The notes below the pieces were generated by a model, which searched no databases, was not told the origin of the DNA, and was given only the letters and a program-made list of their open reading frames with translations. The position numbers were made by a program, and so were the translations under genes. Positions 16,572 to 24,541 of a DNA stretch of 26,136 nt are shown one piece after another. Every line of letters begins with the position of its first letter. The first letter of the stretch is position 1. Origin of the DNA: JBEGQX01 sp041180805 (lineage in GTDB: Bacteria > Planctomycetota > Planctomycetia > Gemmatales > Gemmataceae); NCBI GenBank assembly GCA_041180805.1, contig JBEGQX010000276.1, positions 1 to 26,136 on the forward strand, in the 5' to 3' direction.

Positions 16572-17273
16572 ATGCATAGGCGCATTTATCTGATGCGGCA
16601 CTGCGAAGTGGATTATTTCGATTCGAATGGAAATCCCGCACGATTTCAGGATGTACCCTTAAACCAACATGGTTTTCAGCAGGCCCTTGAGATGCGGCCG
16701 CTTTTGGAGGGCGTGGTTTTTGAAAAGTTGTTTTGCAGCGGATTGCTGAGAACTGTGCAGACTCTTCAAACCGTATTGGGGAACGATTCCGTTAGGCCTG
16801 ATTACCTGCAGGATTTTCGGGAGATTGAACCCTCCGCGATCCATCCGCCTCCCGGCAAGGATTTAAAATTGTGGGAAAAGGATTTTCTCGGATCGCTTGG
16901 CCCGGGTTTAACCCCCGAAAGCAAATTCATGGGCGGTGAAACTTTTGGGAACTTCACTTCCCGAGTGAACAAGGCGCTTGATGAACTTTTAGCCGATGAA
17001 AGTTGGAACTGTGTTTTGCTGGTAGCCCATAGCGTGGTCAACCGGTGGATATTATGCAGGTTCCTGAATTTAGGGTTGAATGGCATCAGTGCGTTGGAAC
17101 AGGATGCGGGCTGCCTAAACCTGATTGAGTTGCCCAAGGAAAGTCCTCCATTCATTCGACTTTTAAATTACACCCCCCTGGATCGTGCCAAAGCCACGTT
17201 GAGAAAGAATTCATTGGAAATGCTTTTGGACAAAGCGCATGAGGCAATGCGCCGGCGCGAAAAATCCAACTGA
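16572..17273 (+). CDS. Histidine phosphatase (phosphoglycerate mutase-like) family protein
   Basis: 233 residues. The N-terminal phosphohistidine motif reads YLMRHCEV (6-13), i.e. RHC instead of the usual RHG. The family's second Arg is in FCSGLLRTVQT, an acidic residue is in DFREIEPSA, and the second catalytic His is in LLVAHSVVNRWIL. The catalytic set therefore looks complete. A helical C-terminal extension rich in Lys/Arg follows (about 205-233). Substrates in this superfamily range from sugar phosphates to alpha-ribazole phosphate and proteins, and none can be assigned here. It starts 21 bases after the beta-CASP gene, so they are probably co-transcribed. Confidence 0.88.
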   Translation: MHRRIYLMRHCEVDYFDSNGNPARFQDVPLNQHGFQQALEMRPLLEGVVFEKLFCSGLLRTVQTLQTVLGNDSVRPDYLQDFREIEPSAIHPPPGKDLKLWEKDFLGSLGPGLTPESKFMGGETFGNFTSRVNKALDELLADESWNCVLLVAHSVVNRWILCRFLNLGLNGISALEQDAGCLNLIELPKESPPFIRLLNYTPLDRAKATLRKNSLEMLLDKAHEAMRRREKSN

Positions 17274-17284
17274 TACTTTAAAAC

Positions 17285-17314
17285 TTGAGTGGGTTTCAAC
17301 CGCTGAAATATGGT
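17285..17314 (+). promoter_or_regulatory. Candidate promoter for the LamG/cytochrome gene
   Basis: TTGAGT (17285-17290) and TATGGT (17309-17314) are separated by 18 bases, with TAATAT starting at 17314 as an alternative -10. The short 72-base gap ends in a GAGG ribosome binding site before the ATG at 17346. Confidence 0.35.
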
Positions 17315-17345
17315 AATATATCTCAAAATATTATTGAGGTGAGCC

Positions 17346-20300
17346 ATGCGGTTTTTCCTTCCTTTGTTAATCATCAACCTCTTGCTGGTTTCATCCACTT
17401 ATGCTGCTGAACAGGTGGCGTTCTGGCATTTTGGTACCGAGGAAACTTCGAAGTTAAAAGCTGTTGGCGGAGTTAACAGGGATCAGAAAGGTCCTAGGCC
17501 GCCGGTTTATCCTGATTTTGATGCAAACAACACCGCAGTGAGGCTGGACGGGGGTGGAGCTCGATTTGTTCTCGAGGATACCGGGGCAAATAGCAAATTC
17601 GATTTCACCCTGGGTGATTCAATTACCTTGGAAGCCTGGGTCCAGGTTACAGAACTTCGTTCGGATGAAAATGTTTACATCATTGGGAAGGGAAGAACCT
17701 ATCAGAAAGGTTTTTCAAAAGAGAATCAGAATTGGGCTCTGCGCCTTCGCGAATCGGATGGTAATGCCAAGGTAAGCTTTCTTTTCTTCAGTAAAGGCGA
17801 AAAAGATAAACCCGGGAACTGGCACCGCTGGACTTCGAAGGAGGGATTCCCCGTTCGTTCGGGCTGGCATCATGTGGCGGTGAGCTACACTTTTGGCAAT
17901 TCCGAGTCCGTTGCGGGTTGGCTGGATGGTAAAAAGATCGCCGGAGTTTGGGACATGGGTGGGGCAACGAACAGGGCCCCTGTGGTGGACGATGATTCCA
18001 TCTGGATTGGATCATCCATGGGCGGTTCTTCTTCCAATAGTTTTCGCGGCTATCTGGATGAAATTGGTGTTCACCGGGGCATACTGTCAGATGACGTGCT
18101 GAAATCAAGATTCCGCAGGGTGGGGCAGGATCCATTGGCGAATAAGCCGGATGCACTGATCCCGGTTGCTGGGATTCCCAAGTCAGGTTTCAAGGTGGAT
18201 CTTCACGAAGGTTGGAGCTTGGTTGATGGATGGCCTTCTTCCACCGAAGAGCTGAAATCTCCGCTGATTTCCTACGAGGTTCCATACCCGCTGTTTCACC
18301 GCATTCCGGTTCGATACGATGCGTGGGGAATTCGGGATTCCTGGCAGGGCACAGTGGTCCTTCGTTCCGCAGGGGAAGTTATGCTTCCCATGGGTGAGCA
18401 TATGTTTCTTGTGCGGTCCAAGGGTGCATCTCGAATCTGGCTGGATGGTAAGCTGGTTGCCAAGACACCGCCTCATGCCCGTGAGACCGGTGGACATGAG
18501 CAGGTTCAACCTGTTCCTGCGTCTCCCGCACCCGGACAGCGTCCCACCGGTTATGGAGACCATGAAACCAAATTTAGCGTGCAATCCATGGGCAAGCCCA
18601 TTCAATTAGTCTTTGAATCTTTGGTGGGCGGCAAGAAGTGGCGCCATGAACCTGGGGAATGTTGTATAGCCGTCAAACTTCAGGGGGAAAATGAGTTCAA
18701 GGTTCTTCCGGGTAAAAAAGGTGAAACCCCGCCAGCCTTGAATGATTACGAATGGGAAAAAGCGGTCGAGTATCTTGAGTCCAAGATGTTGGCATTGGAC
18801 GACCAAATTCGCAAAAAGGCATCCCAATCCCAGGACGCATTTTGGACCATGAGAAAGAATGCCAGCCTTGATTGGGCCAAAAACCATACTGCCCCGAAGG
18901 TACCCCAGACAAGAAACTGGCCTGTTCAAAATGAGGTTGATCAATTCCTGGGAGCCAGACTGGATGTTTTGACCCAAACAGCAAAGGGCGGACAGGCCGA
19001 TGAAGAATTTCATGGTCAGGTTCTACCCCTGCTCAGGGAACAATGCTTTCGCTGCCATGCGGAAAAGACTCGTGGCGGATATCGCCTGAACACCCGGGAA
19101 GAACTTTTGAAGGCGGGTGATTCCGGCAAAGCCGGTGTTGTGCCAGGGGATATTTCGAAATCGCATCTTCTTGACCGCATTCGTCCGGATGCCTCCGAGC
19201 GGATGCCGCCTAATGGAAAAGGGTTGGACGCCAAGCAGGTGGCCTTGCTGGAAAGGTGGATTAAGGCAGGTGCAAAATGGCCGGCAGAACCGGTGGATGT
19301 TTCGCAATTAAAAATGGCCCCGACCATTGATGACATGACTTTCCTTAGAAGGGTTTATCTGGACACAGTTGGTGTTCCGCCAACATCCCAGGAAATTCGT
19401 GTTTTTGTTGCTGATCTTGATCCATCGAAAAGGGCAAGGGTGATCGATAAACTTCTTGCAGACCCCAGGTATGCGGATCATTGGATCAGTTACTGGCAAG
19501 ACATCCTTGCCGAGAACCCAAACATTCTCAAGCCAACATTGAATAACAGTGGACCCTTTCGTTTTTTCCTTCACGAGGCATTAAAGGATGACCGGCCTCT
19601 TGATCGAATGGTGACCGAACTCATAATGATGAGGGGGGCGATGTATCAGGGCGGTAGTGCTGGCTTTGCTTTGGCGGCGGATAATGATGTTCCCATGGCT
19701 GCCAAGGCACATATTGTTGGCACCGCATTTCTGGGTTTGGAAATGCAGTGTGCCCGCTGCCATGATGCGCCATTTCATTCCATCTCGCAAAAAGACCTTT
19801 TTCAACTGTCTGCCATGCTGGACCGAAAAGCTCTGGTTTTGCCCAAGAGTAGTACCGTTCCCGCGGGCTTCTTTGAGAAAAAAGAACGGGAATCTCTTAT
19901 CAAGGCAAGCTTGAAGCCCAACCAGAAAATAGAACCTTTGTGGCCATTCAAGGAAATATTCTCTGGAGATGTACCGGAAACATGGTTGCTTCAGAAAGAT
20001 GATAATCGTGAAAAGCTGGCGGCAATGATTACCTCTCCCGAAAACAAAAGGTTTGCCCGGGTGATGGCTAACCGTTACTGGAAGAAGCTTATGGGGGCAG
20101 GTCTTGTTGAGCCAGCCTTTGATTGGGAAAACAAGAACGCAAGTCATCCGGAGTTGCTTGAATGGTTTGCCCATCAATTGATTGCAAATGGATTCCAGCC
20201 AAAGCAATTGATCCGCATCATCATGAATTCAAACGCCTATCAGCGAGAGGCATTGGGTTCAAACCTCGCTTCCGCACCTGAAAAGCGCTATTTTTTGGCT

Positions 20301-21035
20301 CCCGAGCGTAGAAGAATGTCAGCCGAGCAGGTGGTGGATACCCTGTTTAGCGCTTCAGGCAGAAAGATTCGCGTGGAGGAAATCACCTTTGATGCAGATG
20401 GCAGGCAAAGTGCCTCGGTGATGTTGAATCTTGGTGTTCCAAGAAGGGCATGGGAGTTCACATCACTTTCCAACGAAAGGGACAGACCCAGCCTGGCGTT
20501 GCCAAGAAATCAGGCAGTTATTGACGTGCTGGAGGCCTTTGGTTGGAGGGGAGCACGCCAGAATCCCGCCACGGATCGCGAGGAATCGGCGCATCTGCTT
20601 CAACCGGCCATTCTTGCTAACGGCACACTTTCCACTTGGATTGGCAGGTTAACCCCTCAGGACGGACTGACAAAGTTGGCGATTGAGGCTGAAAACCCAG
20701 CCCAAATTGCGGATGAGCTTTATCTTCAGTTTTTAGGAAGGTTACCCACCGAGGTGGAGAGAGAAAATGTGAGAAAGCTTCTCGAGCCAGGTTTTTCAGC
20801 AAGGGTTAACCGTCAGGTTGCTGAACCGGAAATTCCAGAAACTCCTCCACGATTGCCCAGGATTTCCTGGACCAACCATCTTGTGGAGGAAGCCACCCAG
20901 GTGAAACTGGAAATGGAAAAACGGGCCAAGGCTGGTGATGCCCCAACCAGACGATTGGATGCGAATTGGCGGGAACGAATGGAAGATGTTGTGTGGGCGG
21001 TTTTCAACCTTCCGGAGTTTGTGTGGATTCCCTGA
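17346..21035 (+). CDS. Exported LamG + planctomycete cytochrome (PSCyt1) + DUF1549 + DUF1553 protein
   Basis: 1229 residues. A signal peptide (MRFFLPLLIINLLLVSSTYA) is followed by a LamG/concanavalin-like domain (about 25-260; ITLEAWVQV, GWHHVAVSYTFG, GYLDEIGVHRG). Next is a beta-rich, PA14-like segment (about 340-440; SKGASRIWLDGKLV). A CFRCH motif at 567-571 with RMPPNGKGLDAKQVALLERWIKAGAKW is the PSCyt1 cytochrome block. DUF1549 starts near 666 (FLRRVYLDTVGVPPTSQE), and a second CARCHDAPFH motif lies at 802-809. DUF1553 fills about 885 to the end (RFARVMANRYWKKLMGAGLVEP, SNAYQRE). It is probably a periplasmic protein that may bind polysaccharide through LamG and haem through CxxCH; the real activity is unknown. 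Its DUF1501 partner follows after 28 bases. Confidence 0.94.
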   Translation: MRFFLPLLIINLLLVSSTYAAEQVAFWHFGTEETSKLKAVGGVNRDQKGPRPPVYPDFDANNTAVRLDGGGARFVLEDTGANSKFDFTLGDSITLEAWVQVTELRSDENVYIIGKGRTYQKGFSKENQNWALRLRESDGNAKVSFLFFSKGEKDKPGNWHRWTSKEGFPVRSGWHHVAVSYTFGNSESVAGWLDGKKIAGVWDMGGATNRAPVVDDDSIWIGSSMGGSSSNSFRGYLDEIGVHRGILSDDVLKSRFRRVGQDPLANKPDALIPVAGIPKSGFKVDLHEGWSLVDGWPSSTEELKSPLISYEVPYPLFHRIPVRYDAWGIRDSWQGTVVLRSAGEVMLPMGEHMFLVRSKGASRIWLDGKLVAKTPPHARETGGHEQVQPVPASPAPGQRPTGYGDHETKFSVQSMGKPIQLVFESLVGGKKWRHEPGECCIAVKLQGENEFKVLPGKKGETPPALNDYEWEKAVEYLESKMLALDDQIRKKASQSQDAFWTMRKNASLDWAKNHTAPKVPQTRNWPVQNEVDQFLGARLDVLTQTAKGGQADEEFHGQVLPLLREQCFRCHAEKTRGGYRLNTREELLKAGDSGKAGVVPGDISKSHLLDRIRPDASERMPPNGKGLDAKQVALLERWIKAGAKWPAEPVDVSQLKMAPTIDDMTFLRRVYLDTVGVPPTSQEIRVFVADLDPSKRARVIDKLLADPRYADHWISYWQDILAENPNILKPTLNNSGPFRFFLHEALKDDRPLDRMVTELIMMRGAMYQGGSAGFALAADNDVPMAAKAHIVGTAFLGLEMQCARCHDAPFHSISQKDLFQLSAMLDRKALVLPKSSTVPAGFFEKKERESLIKASLKPNQKIEPLWPFKEIFSGDVPETWLLQKDDNREKLAAMITSPENKRFARVMANRYWKKLMGAGLVEPAFDWENKNASHPELLEWFAHQLIANGFQPKQLIRIIMNSNAYQREALGSNLASAPEKRYFLAPERRRMSAEQVVDTLFSASGRKIRVEEITFDADGRQSASVMLNLGVPRRAWEFTSLSNERDRPSLALPRNQAVIDVLEAFGWRGARQNPATDREESAHLLQPAILANGTLSTWIGRLTPQDGLTKLAIEAENPAQIADELYLQFLGRLPTEVERENVRKLLEPGFSARVNRQVAEPEIPETPPRLPRISWTNHLVEEATQVKLEMEKRAKAGDAPTRRLDANWRERMEDVVWAVFNLPEFVWIP

Positions 21036-21063
21036 TAGCTATAGATCGGGCAGGAGTTAATTT

Positions 21064-22350
21064 ATGTTAAATCGCAGGTCTTTTCTTGCAGGCAGTTCTA
21101 CATTTCTGGCAACTCACGCTCTTGCATCTGAATCCCAAAAGAGTTCCCTGGCACCAAGCATTCCCATGGGCAAGGTGGATCATTGCATTTACATATGGCT
21201 GGGGGGCGGAATGGGCCAGACCGACACCCTTGACCCCAAGAGGCTTGGGGATCCCAAAAAGAAGGTCGCTGGTTCCTACTATAAGGGAATTCCCACGGCG
21301 GTTCGTGGGGTGCAGGTTTGTGAACACTTTCCCAAGGTTGCGGATCAGTTGGATCGCATGACCATTTTGCGCACGGTCAATCATGATGTGATCGATGAGC
21401 ATGCCGCAGCGGTGAATAGGATGCATACCGGAAGAACTGTGAGTGGCACGGTGGTTTATCCTTCGCTGGGTTCCCTTGTGGCACACCAGAAGGGCGCCGT
21501 ACAGGATATAGCGCCAGCCTATGTCTTGATCGGCTATCCGAATGTTACCCGTGGCCCTGGGTTCCTGGGGTCAAAATACAATTATTTGTACCTAACGGAT
21601 ACCGCGAGTGGACCTGCGGGTCTTTCCCGTCCGGAAATGATTACTGATTCAAGGCAGAATCGCAGGGAATCCCTGCTTGCCGAGTTAAGGAAAGTACGGT
21701 CTGTTGCCAGCAAAGATGCGAAGATGGCGGATTATGAATCCGCGCTTGAGCAAAGCCTTCGATTAAGCGGGCCAGGGTTCTCCAGCGTATTTCAATTAGA
21801 TCAGGAACCTGCATCATTGCGTGAGGAATATGGCGGAGAGTTTGGCCAACGCTGCCTCCTGGCGAGAAGGTTGTTGGAACGGGGTGTGCGTTTCATTGAA
21901 GTATCCCACAATCTGAACTTTGTGAACGGTACCGGTTGGGATGTTCACAACCAGGGAATTCTGAACCAGCATATTCTGATCCGTGACCTGGATATGGCGA
22001 TAGCAGCATTGGTGAAAGATTTGGAAAAGAAAAAGATGCTGGACCGAACTTTGATTGTGGTAAGCACCGAGTTTGGCAGGCCACCGGAATTTGATGGTGG
22101 TGGTGGACGGGGGCACCAATCCACGGCGTTCAGCGTTTTGCTGGCTGGTGGTGGATTGAAACACTGTGGAGCTTATGGAGAAACTGACGAGCTTGCAAAG
22201 AAAGTTGTTTCCAATCCCGTTAGCGTGCCAGATCTTTTTGCCACCATCCACGCATCCATGGGTATTGATCCTTCCAAAAATCTTTACGATGGTGACAGGC
22301 CTGTGCCAATTACCGACCTGGGTGTGCCGGTTAAAAAACTTTTTTCCTGA
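21064..22350 (+). CDS. DUF1501-family exported protein
   Basis: 428 residues. The N-terminus MLNRRSFLAGSSTFLATHALA is a Tat-type signal. Family features: CIYIWLGGGMGQTDTLDPKR (about 41-60), ILRTVNHDVIDEHAAAVNRMHTG, WDVHNQGILNQH, VVSTEFGRPPEF and GGGRGHQSTAFSVLLAGGG. It starts 28 bases after the LamG/cytochrome gene, with AGGAG seven bases before the ATG, and is followed 17 bases later by a strong terminator. This is the standard planctomycete DUF1553-DUF1501 pair. Both proteins carry export signals and are probably co-expressed; biochemical function is unknown. Confidence 0.94.
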   Translation: MLNRRSFLAGSSTFLATHALASESQKSSLAPSIPMGKVDHCIYIWLGGGMGQTDTLDPKRLGDPKKKVAGSYYKGIPTAVRGVQVCEHFPKVADQLDRMTILRTVNHDVIDEHAAAVNRMHTGRTVSGTVVYPSLGSLVAHQKGAVQDIAPAYVLIGYPNVTRGPGFLGSKYNYLYLTDTASGPAGLSRPEMITDSRQNRRESLLAELRKVRSVASKDAKMADYESALEQSLRLSGPGFSSVFQLDQEPASLREEYGGEFGQRCLLARRLLERGVRFIEVSHNLNFVNGTGWDVHNQGILNQHILIRDLDMAIAALVKDLEKKKMLDRTLIVVSTEFGRPPEFDGGGGRGHQSTAFSVLLAGGGLKHCGAYGETDELAKKVVSNPVSVPDLFATIHASMGIDPSKNLYDGDRPVPITDLGVPVKKLFS

Positions 22351-22367
22351 AAAGTTGATACTAAACA

Positions 22368-22400
22368 AAAAGGGAGAGTGGCAAAACCACTCTCCCTTTT
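22368..22400. terminator. Bidirectional intrinsic terminator
   Basis: A perfect 14-base-pair stem: AAAAGGGAGAGTGG (22368-22381) pairs with CCACTCTCCCTTTT (22387-22400) around the loop CAAAA. The run of A on the left and T on the right gives a U-tract in both directions. It lies between the convergent DUF1501 gene and sigma factor gene and can serve both. Confidence 0.93.
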
Positions 22401-22419
22401 GTTTTAGCAATGCAGGTTC

Positions 22420-24102
22420 TTAGGGCATTTCCAAGTGATTATCTTCCACAAGGTGGCGAAGCTTGCGCATGGATCTGGCGTGAATTTGCCTTACCCTTTC
22501 CTTGGTGATCCCGAATTGGGCGCCGATTTCCTCCAGTGTTGCGGACTTCTGCGCGGAATCAAGTCCTGCGCGTAAGCGGATAATCTCGCGTTCCCTGGGT
22601 TCCAGATAATTCAGAAGCCGGTTAATGCTAAGGCATGCGCGTTCTTTTTGTGCCATTAACTCGGATTCATCGGTTCTGTTGTCCATGGTGGCGTTGAATA
22701 CATCTTCCTGACCCGTGACATACCTTTCGCGGTGGTTGATTTCATTGGGTATGGTGCGGGCAAAGTTCTTCATGATGGCCCATGTGGCGTAGGTGCTGAA
22801 CTTGAAACCACGGCCATAATCAAACTTTTCCACCGCCCGGATCAGGGACATATTGCCATCGGATATCAGGTCGAAGAAATTTTCCACCTGACCGGAGTGC
22901 CGCTTGGCGATGTTTACCACCAGCCTCATGTTTGCGTTGATAAGGAGATTCTTCACCAAGCTGGCTTCATGAATGACATTTTCAATATCTTCCAGCAGGG
23001 ATACCTGAATTTTTGTGGGGTCAAGAATACCGGATTCTTCATCGGTCTTGCAGAGCTTTTTCCTAAGATTGGATGCCTTGTATTTCAGGAAATTGAATTT
23101 CCGAAAAAGGTGCTGTTCCTGTTCCTTGTTGAGCAGGGGCACTTCGTAAAGATATGCCAGTTCACTGGGAATATCTTTTGGCGCCTTGGAGTGGCTCTTT
23201 CGATTTTCATAATCATCCAGGTTTGGCATGGGGGCCAGAATCGCCCTTTCCATGGATTTATCCTCGAAGCAGGGGTTCGGAATGAAATCCAAGGGCAGTT
23301 CTAGAATCCTCCGGGCCCTGACTTCATGAATGGCCCTGTACATGGAGGTTCGATTTCTCTGGAATCGTTTTGCTATGGTGTCCACGGTTTCACCTCTTTG
23401 GTAAGAGTGGTAAATGGTTTCCCTGGATTCCGGCGTGAGCGGCCCCGTAAGGTCTGGAAAAATCGCCTGTTCAGGATTTTTGATGTCATGGTTGCGGATA
23501 GTGTAGCGAACCGTCTCCGGCGACCTTTTCACGCGCTTCGCTATGCGAACGCTGATTTCTGTCATCGGTGCTTTGGTAAGCCTTGCCATCCTTTTTGCCA
23601 TTTCAAGGATCCTGACTTTTTCAGCCTTGCTGAGCTGGGAGAAATTTCCGCTTTTCTCCACCCGGGCTTTGTTCAGGTTCACGAATCGTTCGATTTCCGA
23701 TCGAGTGAACCCAAGTTTTCTTTTGCCGTTGCGCACGATCTTGAGCCCTATGAGTCCAAGGTTTCGCCAGCGTCTCACGGTTTTAGTGGAAACATTCCAA
23801 AGCCTGCTAACCTCTTCCACCGTGAAAACTTCCTCGGTGACAGGTTGCGCACTTGCAAGAGAGTGAATCAGAAGGCGTAGATCATGCTGAAGATCTTGCC
23901 CGGGAATCAGCAGGTCGGTGAATTTTTCGGGACGGTAACCGGTGATCCTGTAGCAAACCAACTGATAGGGGTACTGCTTTTCAGGATGAACCTCTCCAAG
24001 GAAAACCTCGGCATGTTCCTTCTGCTGAGCCCGCCTGCCCATGGGGGTGAAGCGGGTTAGCTGATTCACCAATTGTTGAATCTGAGCATTTCGAAACAAC
24101 AC
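22420..24102 (-). CDS. Sigma-70 family factor with N-terminal MerR-like and additional HTH segments
   Basis: 560 residues from a GTG at 24102 with a strong AAGGAAGGAG site. An N-terminal domain (1-88) of unknown type precedes a MerR-like HTH (about 93-143; FTVEEVSRLWNVSTKTVRRW). Two more HTH-like segments follow: about 180-203 (ISVRIAKRVKRSPETVRYTI) and about 224-262 (GETVDTIAKRFQRNRTSMYR). The sigma core starts near 311: region 1.2-like (IPSELAYLYEVPLLNKEQEQ), region 2 (NMRLVVNIAKRHSG...FFDLISDGNMSLIRAV...FKFSTYATW, 391-441) and region 4 (LEPREREIIRLRAGL...TLEEIGAQFGITKERVRQI, 500-540). Only about 45 residues separate regions 2 and 4, so canonical region 3 is absent or very short. It should direct RNA polymerase to a specific promoter set; its regulon is not evident from the sequence. 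Confidence 0.92.
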   Translation of the reverse strand: MLFRNAQIQQLVNQLTRFTPMGRRAQQKEHAEVFLGEVHPEKQYPYQLVCYRITGYRPEKFTDLLIPGQDLQHDLRLLIHSLASAQPVTEEVFTVEEVSRLWNVSTKTVRRWRNLGLIGLKIVRNGKRKLGFTRSEIERFVNLNKARVEKSGNFSQLSKAEKVRILEMAKRMARLTKAPMTEISVRIAKRVKRSPETVRYTIRNHDIKNPEQAIFPDLTGPLTPESRETIYHSYQRGETVDTIAKRFQRNRTSMYRAIHEVRARRILELPLDFIPNPCFEDKSMERAILAPMPNLDDYENRKSHSKAPKDIPSELAYLYEVPLLNKEQEQHLFRKFNFLKYKASNLRKKLCKTDEESGILDPTKIQVSLLEDIENVIHEASLVKNLLINANMRLVVNIAKRHSGQVENFFDLISDGNMSLIRAVEKFDYGRGFKFSTYATWAIMKNFARTIPNEINHRERYVTGQEDVFNATMDNRTDESELMAQKERACLSINRLLNYLEPREREIIRLRAGLDSAQKSATLEEIGAQFGITKERVRQIHARSMRKLRHLVEDNHLEMP

Positions 24103-24104
24103 GA

Positions 24105-24293
24105 TCAGGCTCCTTCCTTTACCCAGTAACGCTCTGGGTCACTTTCTTTTGCGCGCCTCACTGCCTTGCGAGGATGAACTTCTATACGCATCAGACGGTT
24201 AAAAAGATCGGGAAAAACCAAAAACTTTTCAGACACCTCCTTATTCGAGAAGCTTTGCGAATTATTTTGAAAAAAACCGTTGGTTAAAAACAT
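24105..24293 (-). CDS. Possible small protein directly upstream of the sigma factor gene
   Basis: An open frame of 62 codons from an ATG at 24293; a shorter 28-codon form from the ATG at 24191 is possible. Its TGA is only two bases before the sigma factor's GTG, and the sigma ribosome binding site (AAGGAAGGAG) lies inside its last codons, which suggests translational coupling. The C-terminal half (RIEVHPRKAVRRAKESDPER) is basic and has ordinary codon use; the N-terminal half is Phe/Asn-rich and looks less like coding sequence. An AAGGAGGT sequence at about 24235-24242 lies inside the frame. No family is recognised. Confidence 0.38.
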   Translation of the reverse strand: MFLTNGFFQNNSQSFSNKEVSEKFLVFPDLFNRLMRIEVHPRKAVRRAKESDPERYWVKEGA

Positions 24294-24541
24294 TTTTCAA
24301 ACCTGATACTTGCCTTTGGGTGATTCATGGGGTGCAAATACAACCCCGTTAAAAGGTAGGTTATTTTTTTGAGAGGGGAGTTAAAATGAGAAAAATTTCC
24401 TGATTTTTTCGTCGAGATTCATGCGAGAACCTCGTTTTTGCACAAAAAACGAGGCTTTTTAACCTTTTTGAAGTTCTTGCGATTTTACAGGGTAGAATTC
24501 AAGAACTAGGTGTATTTCAGGAATCTTGGATCGGAAAAGCA
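24294..24541 (+). other. Intergenic region with a five-codon ORF and orphan hairpin
   Basis: This 248-base region separates the sigma factor unit (minus) from the exported protein gene (plus). It is AT-rich. It contains ATG AGA AAA ATT TCC TGA at 24386-24403 with a GAGGGGAG ribosome binding site six bases or less upstream, then a plus-strand terminator-like hairpin (24430-24460). Past the hairpin, TTGAAG (24468-24473) and TAGAAT (24493-24498) could form a weak promoter with a 19-base spacer. Confidence 0.4.
24430..24460 (+). terminator. Orphan intrinsic terminator or attenuator hairpin
   Basis: CCTCGTTTTT (24430-24439) pairs perfectly with AAAAACGAGG (24445-24454) around the loop GCACA, followed by CTTTTT and a further T-rich stretch. 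Orientation is plus, yet no plus-strand gene lies upstream before 22350. It could end a small RNA, or act as an attenuator for the gene starting at 24542. Confidence 0.6.

Noticed and set aside
19581..20207. 208-codon minus-strand frame inside the LamG/cytochrome gene
   Set aside because: It is antisense to a domain-rich gene and low in recognisable features.
22732..23304. 190-codon plus-strand frame opposite the sigma factor
   Set aside because: It is antisense to conserved sigma region 2 and has no independent support.
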